Origin: Cryobacterium sp. PH31-O1 | GTDB lineage: Bacteria > Actinomycetota > Actinomycetes > Actinomycetales > Microbacteriaceae | Assembly (NCBI RefSeq): GCF_030063455.1 | Contig: NZ_JASITB010000007.1 | Span: 226,797 to 290,796 of the forward strand | Length of the DNA: 64,000 nucleotides | Direction: 5' to 3' | Part shown: piece after piece, positions 18,600-27,903 of the stretch | Position numbering within the stretch: position 1 is the first letter of the stretch | Layout of the letters: each line of letters begins with the position of its first letter | Notes under the pieces: model-generated | The model's input: the letters and a program-made list of their open reading frames with translations, nothing else | Told to the model about the DNA's origin: nothing | Databases searched by the model: none | Translations under genes and position numbers: made by a program

Positions 18600-20174
18600 A
18601 ATGATCCAACGGCGCCCTCGGGCAACGACGCGGTAGAAAACTCAGGTGCAGAAGCACTCGACGCAGACGATGTTGTCGCGCGAGTGTTGGCCAGCGCCGA
18701 CAGCAAGGCTGCCGGTTACTCCCTATTTCGCAGCGGTTCGGCGCAGGCCCTGCAAGATCAGGCTTCGGGCGGATATGACGGCAGCGAGCACGATGGCGAC
18801 CAGTCTGAGCGTGCCGACCGCAACGCCCTGCGCCGCGTCGGCGGGCTTTCCACCGAACTTGAAGACGTCACCGAGGTCGAATACCGGCAGCTGCGTCTGG
18901 AAAACGTCGTGCTGGTGGGCGTGTATACCCACGGCACCGTCGACGACGCCGAGAACTCCATGCGCGAACTCGCCGCCCTCGCTGAAACCGCCGGGGCCAC
19001 CGTGCTCGACGGGCTGCTGCAGCGTCGGGCCACCCCCGACCCGAGCACCTACCTCGGAAAGGGCAAGGCCCAGGAAGTCGCCGACATCGTGAAGGCGCTC
19101 GGTGCCGACACCGTCATTGCCGACACCGAACTGGCGCCCAGCCAGCGACGTGCCCTCGAGGACGTGGTCAAGGTCAAGGTCATCGATCGTACCGCCGTGA
19201 TTCTCGACATCTTCAGCCAGCACGCCAAGAGCCGTGAGGGCAAGGCACAGGTGGAACTCGCCCAGATGGCGTACATGCTGCCGCGTCTGCGAGGCTGGGG
19301 CGACTCGATGTCCCGCCAGGCGGGTGGCCAGGTTGGTGGCACCGGAGCCGGAATGGGCTCGCGCGGCCCCGGTGAGACCAAGATCGAACTCGACCGTCGC
19401 CGCATCCATACCCGGATGTCCAAACTGCGCAAGCAGATGGTCGAGATGAAGCCCGCTCGCGAGGCCAAACGCGCCAACCGCAAGCGCAACGCCGTGCCGT
19501 CCGTGGCCATTGTCGGGTACACCAACGCCGGCAAGTCCAGCCTGCTCAACCGCATTACCAAGGCCGGAGTGCTCGTCGAGAATTCCCTGTTCGCTACCCT
19601 CGACGCCACCGTGCGCAAGTCGACGACCGCCGACGGCCGCCTCTATACCCTCACCGACACGGTCGGCTTCGTGCGCAACCTGCCGCACCAACTGGTGGAA
19701 GCCTTTCGCTCAACCCTCGAAGAAGTCGCTGACGCCGACGTCATCGTGCACGTCGTCGATGGATCCCACCCCGACCCGGTCGCGCAACTCGCCACCGTGC
19801 GCGACGTCATCTCCGAGGTCGGCGCCCGCGACATTCCCGAACTGGTCGTCTTCAACAAGAGCGACCTGATCAGCGACGACGACCGGCTCGTGCTGCGCGG
19901 CCTCGAACCGAAGGCGACGTTCGTGTCGGCCCGCAGCGGTGAGGGCATCGAGACTGTGCTGGCCGCAGTGGCGTTGCTCCTGCCGACGCCGCAGATCGAA
20001 CTGGATCTTCTCATTCCCTACGACCGCGGTGATCTCATCGCGGTGCTGCACGATCAGGGGCGCATCGAAGCCACCGATTATGTGGAAGCCGGCACGCACG
20101 TGAGCGCGTTCGTCACTCCCGAGATCGAGCCGCAATTCGCCCCGTTCGTCATTCTCCCCGCGGTCTCCACCTAG
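18597..20174 (+). CDS. hflX: GTPase HflX
   Basis: A 525-residue ribosome-associated GTPase that splits stalled or hibernating ribosomes. The HflX N-terminal domain starts near residue 95 (LENVVLVGVYT). The Gly-rich linker SRQAGGQVGGTGAGMGSRGPGE and a coiled coil follow. The G1 motif GYTNAGKSS is at 307-315, with G3 DTVGFVRNLPHQLVEAF and G4 NKSD. The first ~90 residues are an acidic, low-complexity extension common in actinobacterial HflX. Confidence 0.97.
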   Translation: MNDPTAPSGNDAVENSGAEALDADDVVARVLASADSKAAGYSLFRSGSAQALQDQASGGYDGSEHDGDQSERADRNALRRVGGLSTELEDVTEVEYRQLRLENVVLVGVYTHGTVDDAENSMRELAALAETAGATVLDGLLQRRATPDPSTYLGKGKAQEVADIVKALGADTVIADTELAPSQRRALEDVVKVKVIDRTAVILDIFSQHAKSREGKAQVELAQMAYMLPRLRGWGDSMSRQAGGQVGGTGAGMGSRGPGETKIELDRRRIHTRMSKLRKQMVEMKPAREAKRANRKRNAVPSVAIVGYTNAGKSSLLNRITKAGVLVENSLFATLDATVRKSTTADGRLYTLTDTVGFVRNLPHQLVEAFRSTLEEVADADVIVHVVDGSHPDPVAQLATVRDVISEVGARDIPELVVFNKSDLISDDDRLVLRGLEPKATFVSARSGEGIETVLAAVALLLPTPQIELDLLIPYDRGDLIAVLHDQGRIEATDYVEAGTHVSAFVTPEIEPQFAPFVILPAVST

Positions 20175-20286
20175 GGACTGACCCACTGGAGGCCGCCCGG
20201 ATGACACGAAGTGTCACATTCGTGCACAGCGGCGTCGGTGTTGTTAGTGTCTAATCAATCGTTGCCGACGGAATTCATTCCCCGGC

Positions 20287-20391
20287 ATGGAGCGACAGCC
20301 GAGCCCGGCATCCGCCCGCGAAGAACCGCCAGCTAGCTGGCGGTGTCCGCGGCCGCCCGGCCACCACCGCTGTACCGCTTATGCCGAATGA
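20287..20391 (+). CDS. Possible leader peptide upstream of metF
   Basis: A 34-codon open frame (ATG at 20287, TGA at 20389-20391) ends 6 nt before the metF ATG and spans a perfect 18-bp palindrome. It contains Cys and Trp codons but no Met run. Its position suggests a translated leader or a coupling ORF, but the coding evidence is weak and no strong RBS is visible. Confidence 0.25.
   Translation: MERQPSPASAREEPPASWRCPRPPGHHRCTAYAE
20326..20343. repeat. Perfect 18-bp palindrome in the metF leader
   Basis: CCGCCAGCTAGCTGGCGG is perfectly self-complementary. It lies 55 nt before the metF start. It is not followed by a T-run, so it is not a standard terminator. It could be an operator or an RNA hairpin within the possible leader ORF. 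Confidence 0.6.
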
Positions 20392-20397
20392 GGGACC

Positions 20398-21363
20398 ATG
20401 ACCGCGACAGGGATTTCCGCGTGTAACAACCGCCCGGCGTTCTCGTTTGAGGTGTATCCGCCGAAATCGGTAGCGGCAGCATCCGCTCTGACGCGCACCA
20501 TTGACCACCTCGCCGCAGCCGGCCCCGACTTCATCTCCGTCACCTACGGTGCCAACGGCTCCTCGCGCAACTCCTCGCTCGATGTGCTGCGTTACATCAG
20601 GGACCACACGTCAGTGGATGCGATGGCGCACCTCACCTGCGTCGGCTCCTCGCACGCTGAGACCAGCCGGCTCATTCGTGAGTTCCTCGATGCCGGTATC
20701 CGCAGCTTTCTCGCCATTCGCGGCGACGCACCGCAGGGAGCGGCTGAAGGCGACACCACCTTCCTCGGCGACCTGCACAGCGCCGGCGAGCTGGTGCAGC
20801 TCATTCACCGGGTGCAGACCGAACGGGTGCCGTACATCGAGACCGTGATTCCCGGCCTGCCCGCCGCCCGCGGGCTGAAAACCAAACGCAGCCGGGTGCG
20901 CATCGGTGTCGCGGCCTTCCCAAACGGCCACCCCAACTCGCGGTCGGTCGCGCAGGACATCGACACTCTGCTGGCTAAACAAGCCGCTGGTGCCAACCTC
21001 GCGATCACCCAGCTGTTCTTCCACGCTGACGATTACCTCAGCTTCATCCAGCGGGCGCGTTCTGCCGGGGTGCTCTTTCCCATTCTTCCCGGAATCATGC
21101 CCGTGACCAGCCCGAATCGGTTGCGTCGCATTCTGCAGCTCTCCGGGGAGAAACTGCCGGCCGAACTATCAATCGAGCTCGAGGTCGAACCGACCGAGGA
21201 GGGACAGCGGCGGATCGGCATCGACTACGCCGTGCGCCTCGGACGGGACGTTCTCGCTGGCGGTGCCCCCGGCCTCCACCTCTACGCTTTCAACCAGCAC
21301 GAGACCGTGCTGTTGGTTCTTGAGGGGTGTGGGGCGCTCCGGGTGCCCGCCGCCATGCCCTAG
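20398..21363 (+). CDS. metF: Methylenetetrahydrofolate reductase
   Basis: A 321-residue FAD-dependent TIM-barrel enzyme making 5-methyl-THF, the methyl donor for methionine synthesis. The N-terminal FSFEVYPPKS with E18 is the catalytic/FAD motif, followed by SVTYGANGSSRN and LTCVGSS. The start at ATG 20398 has GAGGGACC before it. The protein extends about 20 residues beyond the ~300 typical of bacterial MetF. metE follows 91 nt later, so the pair supplies methyl groups to homocysteine. Confidence 0.94.
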   Translation: MTATGISACNNRPAFSFEVYPPKSVAAASALTRTIDHLAAAGPDFISVTYGANGSSRNSSLDVLRYIRDHTSVDAMAHLTCVGSSHAETSRLIREFLDAGIRSFLAIRGDAPQGAAEGDTTFLGDLHSAGELVQLIHRVQTERVPYIETVIPGLPAARGLKTKRSRVRIGVAAFPNGHPNSRSVAQDIDTLLAKQAAGANLAITQLFFHADDYLSFIQRARSAGVLFPILPGIMPVTSPNRLRRILQLSGEKLPAELSIELEVEPTEEGQRRIGIDYAVRLGRDVLAGGAPGLHLYAFNQHETVLLVLEGCGALRVPAAMP

Positions 21364-21454
21364 GCCTCGCGCGAGCTCAAGGCGCAGGCCCACCCTCATC
21401 ACGTTTGTCTTTTCCGACCATTCAAGCCGCTATTGCTCCAGTGAAGGAATCACC

Positions 21455-23794
21455 ATGCCCATTTCTGTATCCCCCGCCTTTCCCACCGGCACCATCCTCG
21501 GTTACCCACGCATCGGGCGACGACGGGAGCTGAAGAAGGCCGTTGAAGCCTTCTGGTCTGGCACGATCAACGCCGCCGATCTCGAAGGCGTTGCCGCCGG
21601 GCTTCGCGCCGACACTCGTGATCGGCTCGTCGAACTCGGTCTGGGGCAGACGGACTCCTCGATCCCCGAGTCGTTCTCGTACTACGACCAGGTGCTCGAC
21701 ACCATCGTCGCCGTCGGAGCGATTCCGGACCGGTTCGCCTCGCTCGTTGCCGCCGACGGAACCCTCGACCTCGCCGGATACTTCACCCTGGCCCGCGGCG
21801 AGGGCGAGAACCTGCCGCTGGAAATGACCAAGTGGTTCGATTCGAATTACCACTACCTCGTGCCCGAGATCGGTCCCGAGACAGTGTTCTCGCTCGCCGG
21901 TGACCGTATCGTACGCGAATTCGTCGAGGCAAAGGCGGCGGGATTCCTCACCCGTCCGGTGCTCGTGGGCCCGGTCACCTTCCTGCTGCTCAGCAAGGCC
22001 AGCGACGACGCACCGGCCGGGTTCTCGCCGCTTTCCCGACTCGACGATCTCCTTCCCGTCTACGCTGCGCTGCTGACCCGGCTGGCGGATGCCGGCGTCG
22101 AGTGGGTGCAGCTCGACGAGCCGGGCCTGGTCAGCGAATCCATCGACGTACCGCGCGCACGCACGCTCGCGGCCGTCGCATCCGCTTATGGGGTACTTGG
22201 CCAACTGACCGAACGGCCGGCACTGTTCGTCGCTGCACCGTACGGCAGCCTCGATGACGCCCTGCCGGTGCTGGCCGCCACAGCCGTCGACGCGATCGGT
22301 CTCGACCTGGTGCGGGGAACCTTGCCCCTGGCGGTACCCGGGCTGGCCGGTAAGACCCTCGTCGCCGGAGTCATCGACGGGCACAACATCTGGCGCAGCG
22401 ACCTGGCCGGTGCCTTCGAGGTCGCCGAGAGCGTACGCGCGCTGTCGGACTCCGTCACCGTGTCTACCTCAACGTCGCTGTTGCACGTGCCACACGATGT
22501 GCAGGATGAAACGTCGTTGCCTGACGCGCTCAAGCGCTGGCTCGCTTTTGCCGACCAGAAGGTCGGCCAGGTCGCGACCCTCGCGCTGGGTCTCACCGCC
22601 GGCCGTGACGCCATTGCGGCGCCGCTGGCCGAGGCCGAGGCCGCCCTGGCGGCCAGGCACAGCGCTCCGGGCGTGCGCGACGGTGTCGTGCGCACCCGTA
22701 CCGCCGCACTGACCGACGCTGACTTCACCCGCGGGGCCTACGCCGATCGCCTGATCGCCCAGGATGCGGCGCTGCAGCTGCCGTCGCTGCCGACGACCAC
22801 GATCGGATCGTTCCCGCAGACCGCCGATATTCGCCGGGCACGCGCACAGTTTGTCAAAGGCGCACTCAGCGCCGACGACTACCGCGACCTGATGCGCGCC
22901 GAGATAGGCCGTGTCGTTGCCCTGCAGGAAGAGATCGGACTCGACGTGCTCGTGCACGGCGAACCCGAACGCAACGACATGGTGCAGTACTTCGCGGAAA
23001 ACCTCGACGGGTTCGCCGTGACCGAGAACGGCTGGGTGCAGTCCTACGGCAGCCGCTGCACCCGGCCGTCCATTCTGTGGGGTGACGTGTCGCGAGTGGC
23101 GCCGATCACGGTGGACTGGTCCGTGTACACGCAGAGCCTCACGGAGAAGCCGGTGAAGGGCATGCTCACGGGGCCGGTAACCATCCTGGCCTGGTCTTTC
23201 GTGCGCGACGACCAGCCGCTCGGTGAAACGGCCCGCCAGGTGGCCCTCGCCTTGCGGGATGAGATCGGCGACCTCGAGGCCGCCGGCATCAAGATCGTTC
23301 AGGTCGATGAGCCAGCCCTGCGCGAGCTGCTGCCGCTGAAGAAGAAGGACCATGCCGGCTACCTGGACTGGTCGGTCGGTTCGTTCCGGCTCGCCACGGC
23401 CGGGGTAGCGGATGCGACCCAGATCCACACGCACCTGTGCTACTCCGAATTCGGCGTCGTCATTGAAGCCATCCGAAACCTCGACGCCGACGTGACGAGC
23501 ATCGAAGCGGCCCGGTCGCGCATGGAAGTGGTGCGTGAGATCGAGGCCGGCGGGTTCGACCACGGCATCGGCGCCGGCATCTATGACATCCACTCGCCCC
23601 GGGTGCCGAGCGTTGAGGAGTTGACGACCCTGCTCGACACCGCCCTGGAGTCCATTCCCGAACGCCAGGTGTGGGTGAACCCGGACTGCGGGCTCAAGAC
23701 ACGCGGCTACGGCGAGACCGTGCAGTCGCTGCACAACATGCTCGCCGCGACGCGGCTGGTTCGCGAACGCCGCGGCGTCAGGGTCGACGCGTAG
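21455..23794 (+). CDS. metE: Cobalamin-independent methionine synthase MetE
   Basis: A 779-residue zinc enzyme transferring a methyl group from 5-methyl-THF-polyglutamate to homocysteine. The N-terminal half begins at GTILGYPRIGRRRELKKA. In the C-terminal half, zinc ligands H660 and C662 (THLCYSEF) and C745 (NPDCGLKTR) are visible. The start is ATG 21455 behind GAAGGAA; the longer in-frame extension to 21263 runs into metF. No B12 or SAM riboswitch was recognised upstream. Confidence 0.97.
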   Translation: MPISVSPAFPTGTILGYPRIGRRRELKKAVEAFWSGTINAADLEGVAAGLRADTRDRLVELGLGQTDSSIPESFSYYDQVLDTIVAVGAIPDRFASLVAADGTLDLAGYFTLARGEGENLPLEMTKWFDSNYHYLVPEIGPETVFSLAGDRIVREFVEAKAAGFLTRPVLVGPVTFLLLSKASDDAPAGFSPLSRLDDLLPVYAALLTRLADAGVEWVQLDEPGLVSESIDVPRARTLAAVASAYGVLGQLTERPALFVAAPYGSLDDALPVLAATAVDAIGLDLVRGTLPLAVPGLAGKTLVAGVIDGHNIWRSDLAGAFEVAESVRALSDSVTVSTSTSLLHVPHDVQDETSLPDALKRWLAFADQKVGQVATLALGLTAGRDAIAAPLAEAEAALAARHSAPGVRDGVVRTRTAALTDADFTRGAYADRLIAQDAALQLPSLPTTTIGSFPQTADIRRARAQFVKGALSADDYRDLMRAEIGRVVALQEEIGLDVLVHGEPERNDMVQYFAENLDGFAVTENGWVQSYGSRCTRPSILWGDVSRVAPITVDWSVYTQSLTEKPVKGMLTGPVTILAWSFVRDDQPLGETARQVALALRDEIGDLEAAGIKIVQVDEPALRELLPLKKKDHAGYLDWSVGSFRLATAGVADATQIHTHLCYSEFGVVIEAIRNLDADVTSIEAARSRMEVVREIEAGGFDHGIGAGIYDIHSPRVPSVEELTTLLDTALESIPERQVWVNPDCGLKTRGYGETVQSLHNMLAATRLVRERRGVRVDA

Positions 23795-23830
23795 CGCCAT
23801 CGCCAATCCCCGGTTATTACCTCGGGAGAT

Positions 23831-23866
23831 GACGGGCCCGATCACCGGTTGGTGGTCGGGCCCGTC
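23831..23866. terminator. Strong hairpin between convergent metE and lexA
   Basis: A 15-bp stem (23831-23845 with 23852-23866, one G-U pair) and a 6-nt loop lie between the two convergent stop codons. There is no T-run on either side. It probably acts as a bidirectional terminator. Confidence 0.75.
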
Positions 23867-23926
23867 TCGTACGGTACTGAGCCCTTAATTCGCACCGAGG
23901 TGTGCAGCGTGGGGACCGAACATGGA

Positions 23927-24631
23927 CTAGACCGAGCGCAACACCGCGACGACTTTGCCGAGGATGTCGGCAAAGTCGCCGACGATTGGTTCGAAATTGC
24001 TGTTGCGCGGAAGTAGCCAAGTGTGGCCGTCTCGCTTACGCAACACCTTGACGGTGGCCTCGTTGTCGAGCATGGCCGCCACGATCTCACCATTCTCCGC
24101 GGTCTTCTGTTGCCGCACGACGACCCAGTCGCCGTCACAAATCGCAGCGTCGATCATTGACTCACCGACGACCTTGAGCATGAACAGTTCGCCCTGGCCC
24201 ACAAGTTGGCGAGGCAGTGGAAAAATTTCATCGATCTGCTGGTCGGCCGTGATCGGGATGCCGGCAGCAATTCGACCGACCAGAGGAACCATCGCCGCAT
24301 CGCCGACCTGCACACCCGGATGAAAGCTGTCCTGGTCGCCGGTGCCGACGTCTTCGGGGGCGCGCTGGATCTCGATGAGCACTTCGAGTGCCCGTGGACG
24401 ATTCGGGTCGCGGCGCAGGTAGCCGCTGAGCTCGAGCTGGTTGAGCTGGTGGGTCACGCTTGACAGCGAGGCGAGTCCGACCGCGTCACCGATCTCACGC
24501 ATGCTCGGCGGGTAGCCGCGCGAGCTCACCGAACGCTGGATCACGTCGAGAATAGCGAGCTGGCGTTGGCTCAAACTCTTGCGGCGACGAGTGCCGCCCT
24601 TGTCGCGGGGAGCGCCGGTGTCTTGTGTCAC
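23927..24631 (-). CDS. lexA: SOS repressor LexA
   Basis: A 234-residue repressor of DNA-damage genes that cuts itself when RecA filaments form. The N-terminal winged helix ([15 protein letters not shown]...[17 protein letters not shown]) spans about 20-85. The A123-G124 cleavage bond and catalytic S158 (VVGESM) with K195 (EATVKVL) are all present. Translation starts at a GTG behind AGAAGGG. It is divergent from a LysM membrane protein, as in other Gram-positives where lexA faces an SOS division inhibitor. Confidence 0.98.
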   Translation of the reverse strand: MTQDTGAPRDKGGTRRRKSLSQRQLAILDVIQRSVSSRGYPPSMREIGDAVGLASLSSVTHQLNQLELSGYLRRDPNRPRALEVLIEIQRAPEDVGTGDQDSFHPGVQVGDAAMVPLVGRIAAGIPITADQQIDEIFPLPRQLVGQGELFMLKVVGESMIDAAICDGDWVVVRQQKTAENGEIVAAMLDNEATVKVLRKRDGHTWLLPRNSNFEPIVGDFADILGKVVAVLRSV

Positions 24632-24922
24632 GATCTGCCCTTCTGGAGTCGGTCCCGCCCGGCCTGAAATCGTGCTTCGCGGGAATGTCGGTGGTGTCTG
24701 GTTGAGTGTAAATCAAGCAATTGTTCTATCGAAAGTTTATCCAGTTCTCCGCCTTGAAACAAACACTTATTCGAGTGTGTCGCGTGAAATTCCGGGCGAA
24801 AACCAGAAAGAGCTTGCATGTTCGATTGTTCGAAGTTATATTCGGAACATAGTTTCGTATCCCGCCCTCCCGGCCGACGGCCGGATACGAGACTCGCAGC
24901 CCGCCAACCCTGGAGGTTTGAC
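24632..24922. other. AT-richer lexA/LysM divergent regulatory region
   Basis: 291 bases, noticeably richer in A/T than the surroundings, between divergent genes. They hold several CGAA/TTCG half-sites, including the palindrome TTCGATTGTTCGAA at 24821-24834. No perfect CGAACNNNNGTTCG box was found, so LexA autoregulation here is likely but not proven by sequence. Confidence 0.5.
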
Positions 24923-25357
24923 ATGACCACAGCATTTGCACACCCAGTACCTCGTGACGACGTTCAGGCCACCCCAGCGCCAGTCACCCGACTTCGCCTC
25001 ACCCGTCGTGGGCGAGCGGTACTCACGACCCTCGCTGCCGTTCCGCTCGTGCTCGGTGCCGTGGGCTTCGCCATCAACGGGGGAGCGGCCGGCGCGTCGG
25101 ACTCGGCCACGGGTGTCGACCTCATGTCGTATACGACCGACTCTGGAATCGTTGCCACCCTGGCCTACTCACCGACCGACGTTGGTTCCGCCCGATTCAT
25201 CACGGTCGAACCCGGCCAGACCCTGTGGGACCTCGCCGAAGAGATCTCGCCGTCCGCGGACCCGCGCGACGTGGTCGCTGATATCAAACGACTGAACGCC
25301 CTCTCCGTTGAAACGCTGCAGCCAGGGCAGCGACTGGAAATCCCCGCTGACTCCTGA
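24923..25357 (+). CDS. LysM-domain membrane protein, candidate SOS cell-division inhibitor
   Basis: 144 residues from the ATG at 24923, behind TGGAGG. A basic cytoplasmic N-terminus precedes one membrane helix (about 33-52) and an extracytoplasmic LysM domain (about 91-141: ITVEPGQTLWDLAEEI...LNALSVETLQPGQRLEIP) that binds peptidoglycan. The same arrangement, divergent from lexA, is found in Bacillus YneA, Corynebacterium DivS and Mycobacterium Rv2719c, which block division during SOS. Function is inferred from architecture and position. Confidence 0.85.
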   Translation: MTTAFAHPVPRDDVQATPAPVTRLRLTRRGRAVLTTLAAVPLVLGAVGFAINGGAAGASDSATGVDLMSYTTDSGIVATLAYSPTDVGSARFITVEPGQTLWDLAEEISPSADPRDVVADIKRLNALSVETLQPGQRLEIPADS

Positions 25358-25378
25358 TTCGTCAAAGACAGAGGAGCC

Positions 25379-26545
25379 ATGGACCTTTCGCAGGGTCGTA
25401 GCATGGAGAGTGTGACCAGCCTCGATGATCTTCCGCTCCGCACCAACCTGCAAGGCCTGACCCCGTATGGTGCTCCGCAGCTGCACGTGCCGGTGGCCCT
25501 GAACGTCAACGAGAACACGCACCCCATTCCAGAGGCGGTCGCCCGCGACATCCTCGCCGGCCTGGCCGAGGCCATCCGCTCGGTTAATCGGTACCCGGAC
25601 CGCGAATTCACCGCCCTGCGCGAGGCGCTCGCGCGGTACCTCGGCGACGAGCTCGGTGCCAATAGCAGCCTTAGTGCCGATAATATCTGGGCGGCTAACG
25701 GCTCCAACGAAGTGCTCCAGCAGGTGCTTCAGGCGTTCGGAGGCCCCGGACGCACCCTGCTCGGCTTCGCACCCACCTATTCGATGTATTCCATCCTCGC
25801 GTCGGGAACTGACACCACCTGGATTCCGGGTGCCAGGGACGCCGACTACGAGCTGTCGCCCGCCACCGCCGTGCGCGAAATCACGCGAACGAACCCCAAC
25901 ATCATCTTTCTGTGTTCCCCCAACAACCCCACCGGCACCCCTCTTTCACTCGAGACGATCGCCGCCGCCTACGACGCGACCGACGGCATCGTCGTCGTCG
26001 ATGAGGCCTACGCCGAATTCGCACCCGTCGGCACCCCCAGTGCGCTCACCCTGCTGCCGGGTCGGGAACGCCTGCTCGTCTCGCGCACGATGAGCAAGGC
26101 CTTCGCCTTCGCCGGTGCGCGCGTGGGCTATCTGGCGGCAGACCCGGCGGTGACCGATGCCCTCCGCCTGGTGCGTCTGCCGTACCACCTCTCCGCTCTG
26201 ACTCAGGCCGCGGCCAACGCCGCCCTGGCACACAGCGCCGAGATGCTCGCGATGGTCGACGACATTCGTCGACAGCGCGACCGCCTCATGGTTGAACTGG
26301 CCCGTTTGGGCTATGCCCCACACCGCAGCTGGAGCAACTTCGTCTTGTTCGGAGGAGTCGCCGACCCGCAGGAGACCTTCAAATCGTTGCTCGCTGAGGG
26401 GATCCTCATCCGCGACGTCGGTATTCCCGGCCACTTGCGGGTGACGGCTGGTACCGAGAAGGAGACCTCTTTGTTCTTGGACGCCCTGGCCAGGGTGGGA
26501 CGAACGGATCGGCCCGGTCAAACCGAGTCGGCCCGAGCCGAATAA
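25379..26545 (+). CDS. hisC: Histidinol-phosphate aminotransferase HisC
   Basis: A 388-residue fold-type I PLP enzyme converting imidazole acetol phosphate to histidinol phosphate. The PLP lysine is K240 in SRTMSKAFAFAGARVGYL. Also seen are the SPNNPTGTPL motif and VVVDEAYAEF. The start is ATG 25379 with GAGGAG before it; ATG 25403 is possible. It is first of a his gene run (C-B-H-A), and hisD is not adjacent in this window. Confidence 0.96.
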   Translation: MDLSQGRSMESVTSLDDLPLRTNLQGLTPYGAPQLHVPVALNVNENTHPIPEAVARDILAGLAEAIRSVNRYPDREFTALREALARYLGDELGANSSLSADNIWAANGSNEVLQQVLQAFGGPGRTLLGFAPTYSMYSILASGTDTTWIPGARDADYELSPATAVREITRTNPNIIFLCSPNNPTGTPLSLETIAAAYDATDGIVVVDEAYAEFAPVGTPSALTLLPGRERLLVSRTMSKAFAFAGARVGYLAADPAVTDALRLVRLPYHLSALTQAAANAALAHSAEMLAMVDDIRRQRDRLMVELARLGYAPHRSWSNFVLFGGVADPQETFKSLLAEGILIRDVGIPGHLRVTAGTEKETSLFLDALARVGRTDRPGQTESARAE

Positions 26546-26557
26546 GCTAGCCCTATG
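26543..26557 (+). promoter_or_regulatory. Candidate leaderless promoter of hisB overlapping the hisC stop
   Basis: TAAGCT at 26543-26548 contains the hisC TAA stop and stands 6 nt before the hisB ATG at 26555. This gives hisB a possible internal start independent of hisC. Confidence 0.4.
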
Positions 26558-27178
26558 AGCTCAACTGACGGTATTTCCACGCCCCGCGTCGCACACCTGC
26601 AACGGGAGACGAGTGAATCCAGCATTGACCTCTCGTTGAACCTCGATGGCACCGGCGTCAGCGACATCCACACCTCGGTGCCGTTCTACGACCACCTACT
26701 GACCGCTTTTGCCAAACATTCGCTGACCGATCTCACCGTGCGTGCCTCCGGTGACATCGACATCGATGTGCACCACACCGTCGAAGACGTGGGAATCGTG
26801 CTCGGCCAGGCGATCCGTCAGGCCCTCGGCGACAAGTCGGGCATCTCCCGCTACGGTGACGCCCTCGTGCCGCTCGACGAAGCTCTCGCCCAGGCTGTCG
26901 TCGATATCTCCGGCCGGCCCTATCTCGTGCACACCGGCGAACCGGCCGGATTCGAATTCCACCTCATCGGCGGCCACTTCACGGGTTCCATGGTTCGTCA
27001 CGTCTTCGAAGCCATCACCTTTCACGCTGGTTTGACCGTGCACGTCACCCTGCTCGGCGGCCGCGACCCCCACCACATCGCCGAAGCCGAGTTCAAAGCC
27101 TTCGCCCGTGCGTTCCGCCTCGCGAAGGCGCTCGACCCGCTCGTGCGTGGCATTCCGTCGACCAAGGGTGCTCTGTGA
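26555..27178 (+). CDS. hisB: Imidazoleglycerol-phosphate dehydratase HisB
   Basis: A 207-residue monofunctional dehydratase of histidine synthesis. The two metal-binding His-rich motifs are present: [13 protein letters not shown] near residue 67 and [17 protein letters not shown] near 170. The phosphatase domain of enteric HisB is absent, as expected in actinobacteria. Its stop overlaps the hisH GTG by 4 nt. Confidence 0.97.
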   Translation: MSSTDGISTPRVAHLQRETSESSIDLSLNLDGTGVSDIHTSVPFYDHLLTAFAKHSLTDLTVRASGDIDIDVHHTVEDVGIVLGQAIRQALGDKSGISRYGDALVPLDEALAQAVVDISGRPYLVHTGEPAGFEFHLIGGHFTGSMVRHVFEAITFHAGLTVHVTLLGGRDPHHIAEAEFKAFARAFRLAKALDPLVRGIPSTKGAL

Positions 27179-27807
27179 CCCGGGTCGTCGTCTTCGACTA
27201 CGGAACCGGCAATGTGCACTCCGCGGTCAAGGCGCTTGAACTGGCCGGCGCTGACGTGACCCTAACGAGTGACCGCAAAATCGCCCTGGAAGCCGACGGT
27301 CTCGTCGTGCCCGGTGTCGGTGCTTTCAGCGCCGTGATGCAGGCCCTCACAGCGGTGCGCGGTGACGAGATCGTCGATCGGCGTTTGGCCGGTGACCGCC
27401 CGGTGCTGGGCATCTGCGTCGGGATGCAGGTGATGTTTGAACACGGTGTCGAGCGTGGCGTCGACACCGAGGGCCTCGGCGAATGGCCCGGAACCGTCAC
27501 CGAGCTGCCGGCAACGATCCTGCCGCACATGGGCTGGAACAACGTCAAGAGTGCGCCGGGCTCTGAGCTCTTTCGCGGAATCGAAGAGGAACGCTTCTAC
27601 TTCGTACACTCCTACGCTGCCCAGACCTGGACGCTCGAGGTCATGCCGCCGTTTCCCGAACCGCGCTTGACCTGGGCTGAACACGGAGCGCCGTTCCTGG
27701 CAGCAATCGAAAACGGGCCGCTCTGCGCCACCCAGTTTCACCCGGAAAAATCGGGGGAGGCGGGCATCCGCTTATTGAAGAACTGGATCGGCACACTGCG
27801 CCACTAG
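27175..27807 (+). CDS. hisH: Imidazole glycerol phosphate synthase glutamine amidotransferase subunit HisH
   Basis: A 210-residue class I glutamine amidotransferase that feeds ammonia to HisF. The catalytic triad is visible: C81 in GICVGMQ, H189 and E191 in QFHPEKSG. The HisF partner is not encoded in this window. The gene starts at a GTG overlapping hisB. Confidence 0.96.
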   Translation: MTRVVVFDYGTGNVHSAVKALELAGADVTLTSDRKIALEADGLVVPGVGAFSAVMQALTAVRGDEIVDRRLAGDRPVLGICVGMQVMFEHGVERGVDTEGLGEWPGTVTELPATILPHMGWNNVKSAPGSELFRGIEEERFYFVHSYAAQTWTLEVMPPFPEPRLTWAEHGAPFLAAIENGPLCATQFHPEKSGEAGIRLLKNWIGTLRH

Positions 27808-27903
27808 CCATGCGCGCCTAGACTTCAGAATCCTTATCATCCGTACCGGCACCCGCCATGAATAACCGGCCGCATCATGCGGCCGCACCAATCGAGGACA
27901 CCA

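Noticed and set aside
20175..20397. SAM or cobalamin riboswitch upstream of metF
   Set aside because: No match to the core pairing and conserved strings of SAM-I, SAM-IV or B12 elements that I could recognise; only a palindrome and a small ORF are visible.
22469..23845. 458-codon minus-strand open frame opposite metE
   Set aside because: Fully antisense to metE, which has intact zinc-binding motifs.
24632..24922. Perfect LexA box upstream of lexA
   Set aside because: Only half-sites and imperfect palindromes were found; none fits CGAACNNNNGTTCG with fewer than two mismatches.
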